A stretch of DNA of 64,000 bases, from the NCBI GenBank assembly GCA_023391635.1, contig JAEWAQ010000029.1:92678-156677 (forward strand), given 5' to 3'. A model generated the notes under the pieces. The model saw only the letters and a program-made list of their open reading frames with translations, did not search any database and was not told where the DNA came from. The stretch comes from Bacillota bacterium. GTDB lineage: Bacteria > Bacillota > Bacilli > Paenibacillales > Paenibacillaceae. Shown one piece after another: positions 23,108-31,376 of the stretch; the stretch's first letter is position 1; every line of letters begins with the position of its first letter. Made by a program: the position numbers and the translations under genes.

Positions 23108-25438
23108 ATGATTTCGCTAAGCGAAGATCTTATCGGGCGAATCAACGATAATGGATGGAGTCGGGATCTATTGCGCGGGCAGTTCGGCCTGGAGAAAGAG
23201 AACGTGAGAGCAGACGCGGAAGGACGGCTCGCAATGACTCCTCATCCCGAAGCGTTCGGCAACCGCAAGGACCACCCTTATATTCAGACGGATTTCTCGG
23301 AAAGCCAAATCGAGATGATTACGCCCAAGTTCGGAACACCGGAAGAAGCCTGCGATTTTCTGGAAGCTCTTCACGACATCGCGACGCTGGCGTTGCCGGA
23401 CGGCGAATACTTGTGGCCCAGCAGCAATCCGCCGAGCTTGCCGCATGACGACGACAGGATCCCGATCGCGCGAATGAACGATAAGTTCGAAGACGATTAC
23501 CGGGAGCGATTGGCCAAGAAGTATGGTCGAAAAAAACAGCTGCTCAGCGGGGTACATTACAATTTTTCGTTCGATGAGGGGTTTCTGGACAAATTGCATG
23601 CCGCATTCGGGAGCCGTCAAGAGTTCAAGGAATTCAAGAATGGCTTGTATGCGAAAGTCGCGCGCAACGTGCTGAAGTACCGCTGGCTGCTGATCTATCT
23701 GACCGGAGCCAGTCCGGTGTTCGATAGTTCGTATCTGGAATGTTGCGTGCGCACAAGCGACCGTCTGGATGAGGCAAGCCGGTATTTTCCCCGAATGAGT
23801 TCGCTTCGCAACAGCCTGTGCGGTTATCGTAACGAGAAATCGCTGTATGTTTCTTACGACTCGGCGGAGGCATATGTTCGCGACTTGCGGCATTGGGTTC
23901 GGTCCGGAGAGTTGATGCATGCGAAGGAATTTTACAGTCCCGTACGCTTGAAGTCGGCGAGAGGAGGAGAACCGCTGCGCAACCTGCTGGAGCATGGCGT
24001 GGATTATTTGGAGCTGCGGCTATTCGATCTCAATCCGCTCCATAAGATCGGGATCGGCCGGCGGGCGATGAAATTCGTTCATCTGTTTCTCGTATTCATG
24101 TTGCTCAAGGATGACGAACCGTTCGGACCGCAAGAGCAGCAGCAGGCGAACCGGGACGTCGATTGTTTGATGATGGAAGGGCTAACGGCCCGGATCGGGG
24201 AACAGGACGGGCAGGTTCGCATGCAGGAGAAAGCGTTGGAAATGGTGGACATGATGCGGAAGATGGTCGGGCGCTTGCGCCTGGAAGATCGAGTGTGGCT
24301 TGATTTGCTCGCAGATGTGGAGCGTGTCGTCCTCAACCCTGATTTATCCGATGCATCGATCATCCGATCGGAGATCGTCGGCGGCTCTTATATCGAATAT
24401 CATCTTGTCAAGGCGAAGGAGTACGCCAAGCAGAGTGCGGATGCCGGGTATAAGTTCGCAGGACTCGAAGAGATGGAATTGTCGACGCAATTGCTGTTGA
24501 AGGCTGCCGTGAGGCGCGGTATTCGCTTCGAGATCGTCGATCGGGAAGACAATTTCATTCTTCTGACGCAAGGGGATCGTCGGGAATATGTGAAGCAAGC
24601 GACGAAAACATCTCTGGATTCATACAGTTCGGTGCTCGTGATGGAAAACAAAGTCGTGACGAAGGAAGTGTTGAAACGGCAAGGGATTCGGGTGCCGGGT
24701 GGCGTGGAGTTTCGTAATAGGCAGGACGCTTTGCGTGACTACGACCTTTACCGGGATCGGAAAATCGTCGTGAAGCCGAAATCAACGAATTTCGGGTTGG
24801 GCGTTGCGATTTTCACCGATTCGTTCACGGCCGGGGATTACGAACAAGCGCTGGCCATGGCCTTCGAGCACGACAACACCGTCCTGATCGAGGAATTCGT
24901 TTCCGGCAAGGAGTATCGATTCCTCGTGATGGGGGAAGAAGTCGTAGGCATCCTGCATCGTGTTCCCGCCAATGTTACAGGTGACGGCGTTCATACGATC
25001 GCGCAGCTCATCGCGAGGAAGAATGCCGATCCGTTACGAGGCCGCGGGTACCGAACGCCGCTGGAGAAGATTCAATTGGGGGAAGCCGAGGAGATGTTCC
25101 TGCGGAATCATTCGCGAAGCGCGTCGGACATTCCCGTGGCGGGAGAAGTCGTCTATTTGAGGGAAAACTCCAATATTAGCACGGGCGGGGACAGCATCGA
25201 TTGCACGGACGAGATTCCGGCAAGCTACAAGCGGATTGCCGTCCAGGCTGCGAAAGCGGTCGATGCGACGATATGCGGTGTGGACATGATTATTAATGAC
25301 ATTAATGAAGGTGCAACGAATTGCAACTACAGCATCATCGAATTGAATTTCAACCCGGCGATCCACATTCATTGTTATCCTTACCGCGGCAAGAACCGCA
25401 GGGCGGATGACCGGATTGTCGATCTGTTGTTCGGATAA
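23108..25438 (+). CDS. gshF: Bifunctional glutamate-cysteine ligase / glutathione synthetase (GshF)
   Basis: This is about 776 residues fusing two steps of glutathione synthesis. Residues 1-480 are a gamma-glutamylcysteine ligase with FGLEKENVRAD, TDFSESQIEMITPKFG and HYNFSFDEG. Residues 500-776 are an ATP-grasp domain with VVKPKSTNFGLGVAIF, VLIEEFVSGKEYRFLVMGEE and the metal-binding end SIIELNFNPAIHIHC. One polypeptide makes glutathione from Glu, Cys and Gly. ATG 23108 is used; GTG 23102 lies too close to GGGAG. It follows the Cys-rich MarR gene and its operator copy. Most Paenibacillaceae use bacillithiol, so this gene may have been acquired. Confidence 0.92.
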   Translation: MISLSEDLIGRINDNGWSRDLLRGQFGLEKENVRADAEGRLAMTPHPEAFGNRKDHPYIQTDFSESQIEMITPKFGTPEEACDFLEALHDIATLALPDGEYLWPSSNPPSLPHDDDRIPIARMNDKFEDDYRERLAKKYGRKKQLLSGVHYNFSFDEGFLDKLHAAFGSRQEFKEFKNGLYAKVARNVLKYRWLLIYLTGASPVFDSSYLECCVRTSDRLDEASRYFPRMSSLRNSLCGYRNEKSLYVSYDSAEAYVRDLRHWVRSGELMHAKEFYSPVRLKSARGGEPLRNLLEHGVDYLELRLFDLNPLHKIGIGRRAMKFVHLFLVFMLLKDDEPFGPQEQQQANRDVDCLMMEGLTARIGEQDGQVRMQEKALEMVDMMRKMVGRLRLEDRVWLDLLADVERVVLNPDLSDASIIRSEIVGGSYIEYHLVKAKEYAKQSADAGYKFAGLEEMELSTQLLLKAAVRRGIRFEIVDREDNFILLTQGDRREYVKQATKTSLDSYSSVLVMENKVVTKEVLKRQGIRVPGGVEFRNRQDALRDYDLYRDRKIVVKPKSTNFGLGVAIFTDSFTAGDYEQALAMAFEHDNTVLIEEFVSGKEYRFLVMGEEVVGILHRVPANVTGDGVHTIAQLIARKNADPLRGRGYRTPLEKIQLGEAEEMFLRNHSRSASDIPVAGEVVYLRENSNISTGGDSIDCTDEIPASYKRIAVQAAKAVDATICGVDMIINDINEGATNCNYSIIELNFNPAIHIHCYPYRGKNRRADDRIVDLLFG

Positions 25439-25696
25439 GGCAGACGTTTATCGATCTCAATTCGATGCTCCGTTAGGAGGAAGCAGCAGCATTAGCTGCT
25501 GACGGCAAAACAGATTGTAAGCGGGGGTATCCGGTACCGAAATCAGGCAGTGTGCTTGAGAATTACGACTCCAGTGTCAGTTTGGTGGAGTTATCCAACT
25601 GGCGTTACTCTATTGAAATTCCTGCTGCGAACGGTTAACCTATAACCTATATTAAGGTTCATAGAATAGCGTGCGTGCAGAAAAGAATGTGATAAC
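25439..25696 (+). other. Gap between gshF and the MATE gene; possible coding relic
   Basis: A 7-bp hairpin (CAGCAGC / GCTGCTG, tetraloop ATTA) lies at 25486-25503 just after an AGGAGG. A frame from 25477 to TAA 25638 stays open for 53 codons without a normal start and could be a gene remnant. No terminator with a T-tract and no convincing promoter were seen. Confidence 0.25.
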
Positions 25697-27085
25697 TTGA
25701 GACAGCGAATGACTGGCGTAAGGATCAGAGGGATGCTGGACCGGCATTTTACGGGCACGGTAATGGATTACCGCCAGATGATCGCTCTGTTCATTCCGAT
25801 CTTGGTGGACCAGGCTTTCGTCGTCGGGTTGAACTTGGTGAATACCGCCCTCATTAGTTCGTCGGGTGTGGCGGCGATCAGTGCGGTCAGTATCGTGGAT
25901 TCCCTCAATATTTTTCTAATCAGCGTCTTTATTGCGGTGGCGACCGGCGGAACGGTTGTCATCGCGCAGTATAAGGGCAGCGGCCATGAGGCGATGGTAT
26001 CCAAGGCAGCATCGGGTACCATCGCTTCCGTGTCGTTATTTGCCGTCGTCATAGCGGTTGCAATCGGCGTGTTGCATAGACCAGCGCTCAGTCTATTGTT
26101 CGGTGCGGCATCGCCGGACGTATTCGCGTCGGCGAAGGTGTACCTGATAGGCAGTGTAACGTCTTATCTTGGTATTGGCATCGTACAGGCCGTGTGCGGC
26201 TCGATGCGCGGCATCGGCAGAAGCCGGGTTGCGCTGGCGCTTTCTCTTATTATGAACTTCCTATATGTATTATTGAACGTGCTGTTCGTCACCGCGCTGG
26301 ACATGGGCGTGCTCGGCATGGCGATTGCCATCAACATCGCCCGCTACGCAGCCGCCGTTTGCGCGATCTTCTATGTGGTGCGAATAGACGCGACATTGCG
26401 ACTGAGGCTTCGCGAACTGGTTCATGTACCGTGGTCCATGTTGAAGAAAATCATGTACATCGGACTGCCGTTCGCGGCGGAACAGCTTTTCTTCAACGGG
26501 GGCAAAATATTGACGCAAGTGTTCATCGTCAGCATGGGCACCTATGCGATCGCCACGAATGCGATTGGCGGTACGATCGCGATGGTGTATCAGATTCCGG
26601 CCGTATCTTTGCAGATCACGTTGATTACCGTCGTAGGCATGTGCATCGGAGCCAAGCAAGTCGACGAGGCGCGCAAGTTTATCAAGTCCTTCCTCTGGCT
26701 CACGTCGATGACCTTCGTCCTGATGGCGGCGATTCTGATCCCGTTGTTCCATCCGCTCGTCAGCCTGTTTCACCCACCGGCCGAGATCATCGACGATATT
26801 TTCTATATTACAACCATTAACGCTTTCGCGCAGATTCCGCTGTGGGCGTTCAGCTTTCTGCTCCCGGCCGGTCTGCGAGCGGCAGGCGACTCACGATACA
26901 CGTCCATTACGTCCATGCTGACGATGTGGCTGCTCCGCGTCGTGTTAGGTTACGTGTTCGGCATCGTGCTCGGCTTCGGTATCATTGGCGTATGGGTAGC
27001 GATGAACCTGGAATGGGGCGTGCGAGGCGCGCTATTCTTATGGCGGTTTCGCGGCAAGAAGTGGTACGCGCATAAGTTGGTTTAA
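25697..27085 (+). CDS. MATE family multidrug/toxin efflux transporter
   Basis: This is up to 462 residues with twelve hydrophobic helices arranged as two homologous bundles. LFIPILVDQAFVVGLNLVNT begins the first and YIGLPFAAEQLFFNGGKI the second. GGTVVIAQYKGSGH and MRGIGRSRVALALSLIMNF are MATE signatures. It exports cationic drugs or metabolites in exchange for sodium ions or protons. The start is uncertain. TTG 25697 has no clear ribosome binding site, while ATG 25733 follows AGGATCAGAGGG and leaves the first helix intact. It is not obviously linked to gshF. Confidence 0.85.
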   Translation: MRQRMTGVRIRGMLDRHFTGTVMDYRQMIALFIPILVDQAFVVGLNLVNTALISSSGVAAISAVSIVDSLNIFLISVFIAVATGGTVVIAQYKGSGHEAMVSKAASGTIASVSLFAVVIAVAIGVLHRPALSLLFGAASPDVFASAKVYLIGSVTSYLGIGIVQAVCGSMRGIGRSRVALALSLIMNFLYVLLNVLFVTALDMGVLGMAIAINIARYAAAVCAIFYVVRIDATLRLRLRELVHVPWSMLKKIMYIGLPFAAEQLFFNGGKILTQVFIVSMGTYAIATNAIGGTIAMVYQIPAVSLQITLITVVGMCIGAKQVDEARKFIKSFLWLTSMTFVLMAAILIPLFHPLVSLFHPPAEIIDDIFYITTINAFAQIPLWAFSFLLPAGLRAAGDSRYTSITSMLTMWLLRVVLGYVFGIVLGFGIIGVWVAMNLEWGVRGALFLWRFRGKKWYAHKLV

Positions 27086-27122
27086 CCTGGATTCGGCGGA
27101 ATTGTACCCCATTCCAGATTGA

Positions 27123-27506
27123 TTATCCTGCTTCGTTTCCGGTTTGACCCTGATAGGCATGCGCATGAGGCTGTCTGCCGTTCACAGTGGTGAATCCCGA
27201 GAAATAGTGGATATGACCGCCACCGGGCAGCGGGATCGCATCACCGGTCGTTCCGCGGATCAGGTGGGTATGGCCATCGTTAAACGTCGTTTCGGTATTA
27301 TATTCGTGAACATGGGGAACACCGGTCGGAGCCGGGGCCGTAACGCCTGCGTACTCATGAGCATGGCCGACATCATAGGAGGTCACCCCCGAGAAAGCAT
27401 GGACATGCACGGGGCGACCATCCCATGAAGTAATGTAAAGTTTGTGGGAGTGGTAGTCGCCGTCATCGTTGGAGCATAAAACAAATCCTGAGATCGGAAT
27501 ATCCAT
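27123..27506 (-). CDS. YmaF family His-rich protein
   Basis: This is a 127-residue protein built from repeated HxH units (YHSHKLYITSWDGRPVHVHAF, GHAHEYAGVT, PHVHEY, GHTHLIRG, GHIHYF, PHAHAY), as in B. subtilis YmaF. The His pairs suggest metal binding or a beta-roll surface protein. No signal peptide or membrane segment is present. AAAGGAG lies about seven bases before ATG 27506. It is divergent from the ABC-F gene. Function is unknown. Confidence 0.85.
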   Translation of the reverse strand: MDIPISGFVLCSNDDGDYHSHKLYITSWDGRPVHVHAFSGVTSYDVGHAHEYAGVTAPAPTGVPHVHEYNTETTFNDGHTHLIRGTTGDAIPLPGGGHIHYFSGFTTVNGRQPHAHAYQGQTGNEAG

Positions 27507-27577
27507 AAGCGTCTCCTTTGCGTAAGATTTACCCGTATATCCTATGTGAAAATTGCTTTGTTGACACAGGCCAACAT

Positions 27578-27606
27578 TTGAAACTCTACGACGCCTGTGC
27601 TACAAT
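27578..27606 (+). promoter_or_regulatory. Promoter of the ABC-F leader transcript
   Basis: TTGAAA (27578-27583), exactly 17 bases, then TACAAT (27601-27606). It sits about 35 bases before the leader peptide and about 260 before the ABC-F gene. Confidence 0.7.
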
Positions 27607-27640
27607 ACCATCAAATTGACTACTGGAGTTGATACGGATA

Positions 27641-27661
27641 ATGGATCATTTTCTTGCTTAA
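27641..27661 (+). CDS. Leader peptide of six residues (MDHFLA)
   Basis: ATG GAT CAT TTT CTT GCT TAA follows a GGAG site about 12 bases upstream and lies early in the ABC-F leader RNA. Short leader peptides of this kind stall ribosomes when an antibiotic is bound and so release downstream attenuation. The link to regulation here is inferred from position. Confidence 0.55.
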   Translation: MDHFLA

Positions 27662-27802
27662 TGTGATCGAGAACCAGGCAGCGCGTTCTGCTTTGTTCTT
27701 CCACGAGCAAGAAAGTTGTCCGATCCGAATCGCTCCGCGAATACGTGAATACTGTCCCCTGATCCGACGCGAGGTCTGGGCGGGTATATCTGTACGTGTG
27801 CG

Positions 27803-27839
27803 AGCCGTGAGGAAAGGCAACTTCCTTGCGGCTTTTTCT
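27803..27839 (+). terminator. Attenuator terminator in front of the ABC-F gene
   Basis: AGCCGTGAGGAA (27803-27814) pairs with TTCCTTGCGGCT (27822-27833), two wobble pairs included, with a seven-base loop and a T-run. It ends 27 bases before ATG 27866, so transcription must pass it to express the gene. Confidence 0.8.
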
Positions 27840-27865
27840 AATTTACGCACAGGGGGTACCCAACC

Positions 27866-29347
27866 ATGTCAATAATTCAAGTCACCAACCTCACATTCGC
27901 CTATGAAGGCAGTTACGATAACATTTTCGAGAAGGTGAGCTTCCAGCTCGATTCGGATTGGAAATTGGGCTTCACGGGGCGCAACGGCCGCGGCAAGACG
28001 ACGTTTCTGAAGCTGCTGCTGGGCGAGCACGAATATCGCGGCAGCATCTCGGCGAGCGTCGATTTCGAATATTTCCCTTACCCCGTCGCAGATCGGTCGG
28101 CGCTCACGCATGAAGTGATCGACCGGATCAACCCGGATTACGAGCATTGGCAGCTGCTGCGCGAGCTGTCGCTGCTCAAGGTGTCCGAGGACGTGCTGTA
28201 CCGCCCGTTCGAGACGTTGTCGAGTGGCGAGCAGACGAAGGTGCTGCTGGCGGCCATGTTCCTGAAGACAAACAGCTTCCTGCTCATCGACGAGCCGACG
28301 AATCATCTCGATCTGCACGCAAGGCAGCTTGTCAGCGATTACCTGAAGTCCAAGCGCGGATTCATCCTCGTGTCGCATGACCGGGCATTCCTGGACAACT
28401 GCGTGGACCACATTCTCGCCATCAACCGAACGAACATCGAGGTGCAAAAAGGAACATTTTCCGACTGGTGGGACAACAAGACGCGGCAGGATCAGCATGA
28501 GCTGGCCGAGAACGAGAAGCTGCGCAAAGATATCAAGCGGCTGTCCGAAGCGGCGCAGCGTACGAGCCATTGGTCGAACGAAGTGGAGAAGTCGAAATTC
28601 GGCGTCGATAAGACGGGAGCGAAACCGGCGGATCGCGGATACGTCGGGCACAAGGCCGCGAAGATGATGAAGCGATCCAAAACGCTCGAGCATCGGCAGC
28701 AAGCGGCCGTCGAAGACAAATCCAAACTGCTCAAAAACATCGAAAGCGCGGAAAGCTTGAAAATTTCCCAGCTCGCTTACCATACGGACCGCATGGCGGA
28801 GCTGGAACGGGTATCGGTCCACTACGGCGAGAAAACGGCATGCCGCGATGTCAGCTTCGCGATCGAACAGGGAGAGCGCATTGCGCTGACAGGGCCGAAC
28901 GGATCGGGCAAATCGAGCATCCTCAAGCTCATCTGGGGCGAACCTCTTGACTACTCCGGCACTTTCAGAAAGGGCAGCCAATTGCAGATCTCCTATGTGA
29001 CGCAGGATACTTCGCATTTGCAAGGCAATCTGAGCGACTACGCTGCGGAGCACAAGATCGACGAGAGCTTGTTCAAAGCGATATTGCGAAAGCTCGATTT
29101 CGCACGGGTCCAGTTCGAGAAGGACATATCCTCGTTCAGCGCCGGCCAGAAGAAGAAAGTTTTGATCGCCCGAAGCTTGAGCGAGCGCGCTCATTTGCAC
29201 ATATGGGATGAGCCGCTGAACTATATCGACGTTCTCTCCCGCATGCAGATCGAAGAGCTGCTGCTCGCGCACGCGCCCACCTTGTTGTTCGTCGAGCATG
29301 ACAGCGAATTTTGCCGTAACATCGCGACCAAGGTGGTTGAATTGTAA
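27866..29347 (+). CDS. Lsa-type ABC-F ribosomal protection protein
   Basis: This is a 493-residue soluble ABC-F ATPase with two nucleotide-binding domains and no membrane domain. Walker A motifs are GRNGRGKT (about 38-45) and GPNGSGKS (about 345-352). Signature motifs are LSSGEQ and FSAGQ, and Walker B are LLIDEPTNHLDL and IWDEPLNYIDV. The Lys/Glu-rich linker (about 190-300) would reach toward the peptidyl transferase centre. The DEPLNYID ending is typical of the Lsa/Vga-like group, which protects against lincosamides, streptogramin A and pleuromutilins. It is expressed behind a leader peptide and attenuator. Confidence 0.88.
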   Translation: MSIIQVTNLTFAYEGSYDNIFEKVSFQLDSDWKLGFTGRNGRGKTTFLKLLLGEHEYRGSISASVDFEYFPYPVADRSALTHEVIDRINPDYEHWQLLRELSLLKVSEDVLYRPFETLSSGEQTKVLLAAMFLKTNSFLLIDEPTNHLDLHARQLVSDYLKSKRGFILVSHDRAFLDNCVDHILAINRTNIEVQKGTFSDWWDNKTRQDQHELAENEKLRKDIKRLSEAAQRTSHWSNEVEKSKFGVDKTGAKPADRGYVGHKAAKMMKRSKTLEHRQQAAVEDKSKLLKNIESAESLKISQLAYHTDRMAELERVSVHYGEKTACRDVSFAIEQGERIALTGPNGSGKSSILKLIWGEPLDYSGTFRKGSQLQISYVTQDTSHLQGNLSDYAAEHKIDESLFKAILRKLDFARVQFEKDISSFSAGQKKKVLIARSLSERAHLHIWDEPLNYIDVLSRMQIEELLLAHAPTLLFVEHDSEFCRNIATKVVEL

Positions 29348-29427
29348 TGAAGGGCTGGAAACCTATTGAAATGCCAATTATAATCTAAACCAACGCATAG
29401 ATTTGCAAAATATAGGAGGTACAGCCA

Positions 29428-30384
29428 TTGTCCGATTACGATGAACTTTCGGAGCGGCGTCGCAAAAACTTGAAATTGATCACGTTCAGCAAGGATCAAG
29501 GCGATCTCGTGGAGTCGGAGAAACCGAAGGAAACGTTCGCCGATGTCGGCGGCCTGGAGGACGTGAAGAAGAAGATCCGCATGAACTTCATCCTGCCTCT
29601 GCAACAGCCGGAAGTTTTCGCGGCCTACGGCAAAGAAGCCGGGGGAAGCCTGTTGCTGTTCGGACCGCCGGGCTGCGGCAAGACGTTCCTGGCACGGGCG
29701 GTCGCCGGCGAGATCGACGCGAACTTCCTGCATATCGAATTGCAAGCGATACTGTCGATGTACGTAGGGCAGAGCGAGAACAATCTGCACGATATATTCC
29801 AAAAAGCAAGGGAGAACAAGCCTTGCGTCGTCTTCATCGATGAATTGGATGCGATGGGGGGCAGCCGTCATCAGATGCGCCAGTATCACGACCGGATACT
29901 GGTCAACCAATTGCTGCTGGAGCTGGATGGGCTGCAAGCGGAGAATGACCGCGTGTTCGTGATTGGCGCGACGAATACGCCGTGGTATCTCGATGCCGCC
30001 TTGCGGCGTCCGGGGCGGTTCAATCACCTTGTGTTCGTGCCGCCGCCGGAAGAAGCGGAACGGGAAACGATTCTTCAGTTAAAGCTGGCGAACAAGCCGT
30101 CGCAACAGCTTCAACTCGCCAAGCTCGCCGCGGAGACGAAGCTGTTCTCGGGCGCCGACCTGGAGCAGGTCGTCAAGGACGCGGTAGAATCGGCGATGGA
30201 ACGGACGTTCGAGTCCGGGGAGATACAACCGATTACGCAAGAAGATCTCAGGAAAGCAGCGAAATCGAGGAAGGCAACGACGCTGGAATGGTTCTCGACC
30301 GCGCGGAATTACGCCACGTTCAGCGACGTGAACCGGGATTACCAAGTCGTGCTGGACTATATCAAGCAACACGGTATCAAATAG
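29428..30384 (+). CDS. AAA+ ATPase (Cdc48/FtsH-like single module)
   Basis: This is a 318-residue protein with one AAA+ module. An N-terminal ETFADVGGLEDVKKKI segment precedes Walker A GPPGCGKT (about 78-85) and Walker B VVFIDELDAMGG. The second region of homology is ALRRPGRFNH with arginine fingers. No protease, membrane or DNA-binding domain is attached, so it probably remodels a partner protein. TTG 29428 follows a perfect AGGAGGT by eight bases. The next gene, a TPR membrane protein, starts 23 bases later and is the likely adaptor. Confidence 0.87.
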   Translation: MSDYDELSERRRKNLKLITFSKDQGDLVESEKPKETFADVGGLEDVKKKIRMNFILPLQQPEVFAAYGKEAGGSLLLFGPPGCGKTFLARAVAGEIDANFLHIELQAILSMYVGQSENNLHDIFQKARENKPCVVFIDELDAMGGSRHQMRQYHDRILVNQLLLELDGLQAENDRVFVIGATNTPWYLDAALRRPGRFNHLVFVPPPEEAERETILQLKLANKPSQQLQLAKLAAETKLFSGADLEQVVKDAVESAMERTFESGEIQPITQEDLRKAAKSRKATTLEWFSTARNYATFSDVNRDYQVVLDYIKQHGIK

Positions 30385-30406
30385 TTCAATGCGGGGAGAG
30401 GATCCG

Positions 30407-31276
30407 GTGAACAACATTTCCCATGCGGCCCCGTTCGCTTCGGTCATTCAACTGATGAAGTGGAAGAGATATAAAGAGGCGCTGGTCGAGGCCGAGCACT
30501 TATTGACAGCCCATCCCGAAGATCCCTATTTATTCGCGTTGATCGCCCGAATTTACTCTTTGCAGGATCAGCATGAGAAGGCGCTGCACTGGGCAAGGGA
30601 GGCATTAACCCGCGACCCGGAACAACCGTTGGCCTGGTATGTGCGTGTCTGCGTCTACTATGAGACGGACGATGAACGAGCGTTCGGCGAAGCGATAGAG
30701 CAAGCGCTGCGGATTGATCCGTATGAAGCGGACTACTACTTCTTTCGAGCGAACCGATTGCTCAAGAAAGGGAAGTTCCAGGCTTCGAAGGAGCAACTGG
30801 AAGCCGCATTGGAGATCGCCCCGGAGCATTCGTTGTACTTGTCGGCGCTGAGCTACGTCGAAGCACTCCTCGGAAATTCGGCGGCCTCCAGGCAACTGGA
30901 TCGTCAAGCGGCCCGGCATGACGTCGAGCAGCCGTACGTTCTCCTTCATCTGGCTTGGGCGGCTGGCCGCCGCGGGGAGTATGAACTGCAGGAGACGTAC
31001 ATGAAGCAGGCCGTAAGGCTGAATCCGGACGACAAGCAATTCCAGAACGAATACCTGGAAGCGCTGCAGCACAATAACAAGCTGTTCCGTCTGTTCCTCG
31101 GCCCCGTCCGCCTGCTTCAGAGATTGAAAACCTGGCAAATTCTCGTATCGTGGATCGTCGCTTGGTTATTGTTCAAGCCGTTGGTCCTGTTATTCATCCT
31201 GCTTTATGTGCTGGCTCACTGGCTGACGAAAGCCGTCGTCCACGTTCGGGTATTCGGCTTCAGGAGGCGGCCGTAA
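30407..31276 (+). CDS. TPR protein with C-terminal membrane anchor
   Basis: This is a 289-residue protein with about five tetratricopeptide repeats (YKEALVEAEHLLTAHPEDPY, HEKALHWAREALTRDPEQPL, FGEAIEQALRIDPYEADYYF, FQASKEQLEAALEIAPEHSL and a later unit). They are followed by a hydrophobic hairpin at about 245-275 (SWIVAWLLFKPLVLLFILLYV). The TPR part faces the cytoplasm. GTG 30407 has GGGGAGAGG upstream and is preferred to ATG 30389. It forms an operon with the AAA+ gene and may bring that ATPase to the membrane. Confidence 0.8.
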   Translation: MNNISHAAPFASVIQLMKWKRYKEALVEAEHLLTAHPEDPYLFALIARIYSLQDQHEKALHWAREALTRDPEQPLAWYVRVCVYYETDDERAFGEAIEQALRIDPYEADYYFFRANRLLKKGKFQASKEQLEAALEIAPEHSLYLSALSYVEALLGNSAASRQLDRQAARHDVEQPYVLLHLAWAAGRRGEYELQETYMKQAVRLNPDDKQFQNEYLEALQHNNKLFRLFLGPVRLLQRLKTWQILVSWIVAWLLFKPLVLLFILLYVLAHWLTKAVVHVRVFGFRRRP

Positions 31277-31303
31277 GCGCACTCACGTTGTCGGTTGCGG
31301 AAT

Positions 31304-31332
31304 TTGACTTTGATCGCGCCATTTCGTATGAT
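31304..31332 (+). promoter_or_regulatory. Promoter of the SDR gene
   Basis: TTGACT (31304-31309), a 17-base spacer and TATGAT (31327-31332) stand about 45 bases before the SDR ATG. Confidence 0.65.
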
Positions 31333-31356
31333 GATATTGAACAACTGTTCAATATC
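31333..31356. promoter_or_regulatory. 24-bp perfect operator palindrome directly after the SDR -10
   Basis: GATATTGAAC (31333-31342) and GTTCAATATC (31347-31356) form a perfect 10-bp inverted repeat around AACT, starting right after the -10. This is where a repressor would block initiation. The TetR gene at 32263 is the nearest candidate repressor. Confidence 0.6.
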
Positions 31357-31376
31357 TATGCGAGGGGGATCCCTAC

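Noticed and set aside
27869..29299. 476-codon minus-strand frame
   Set aside because: Mirror of the ABC-F gene; GC-rich third positions keep the opposite frame open. No motifs on that strand.
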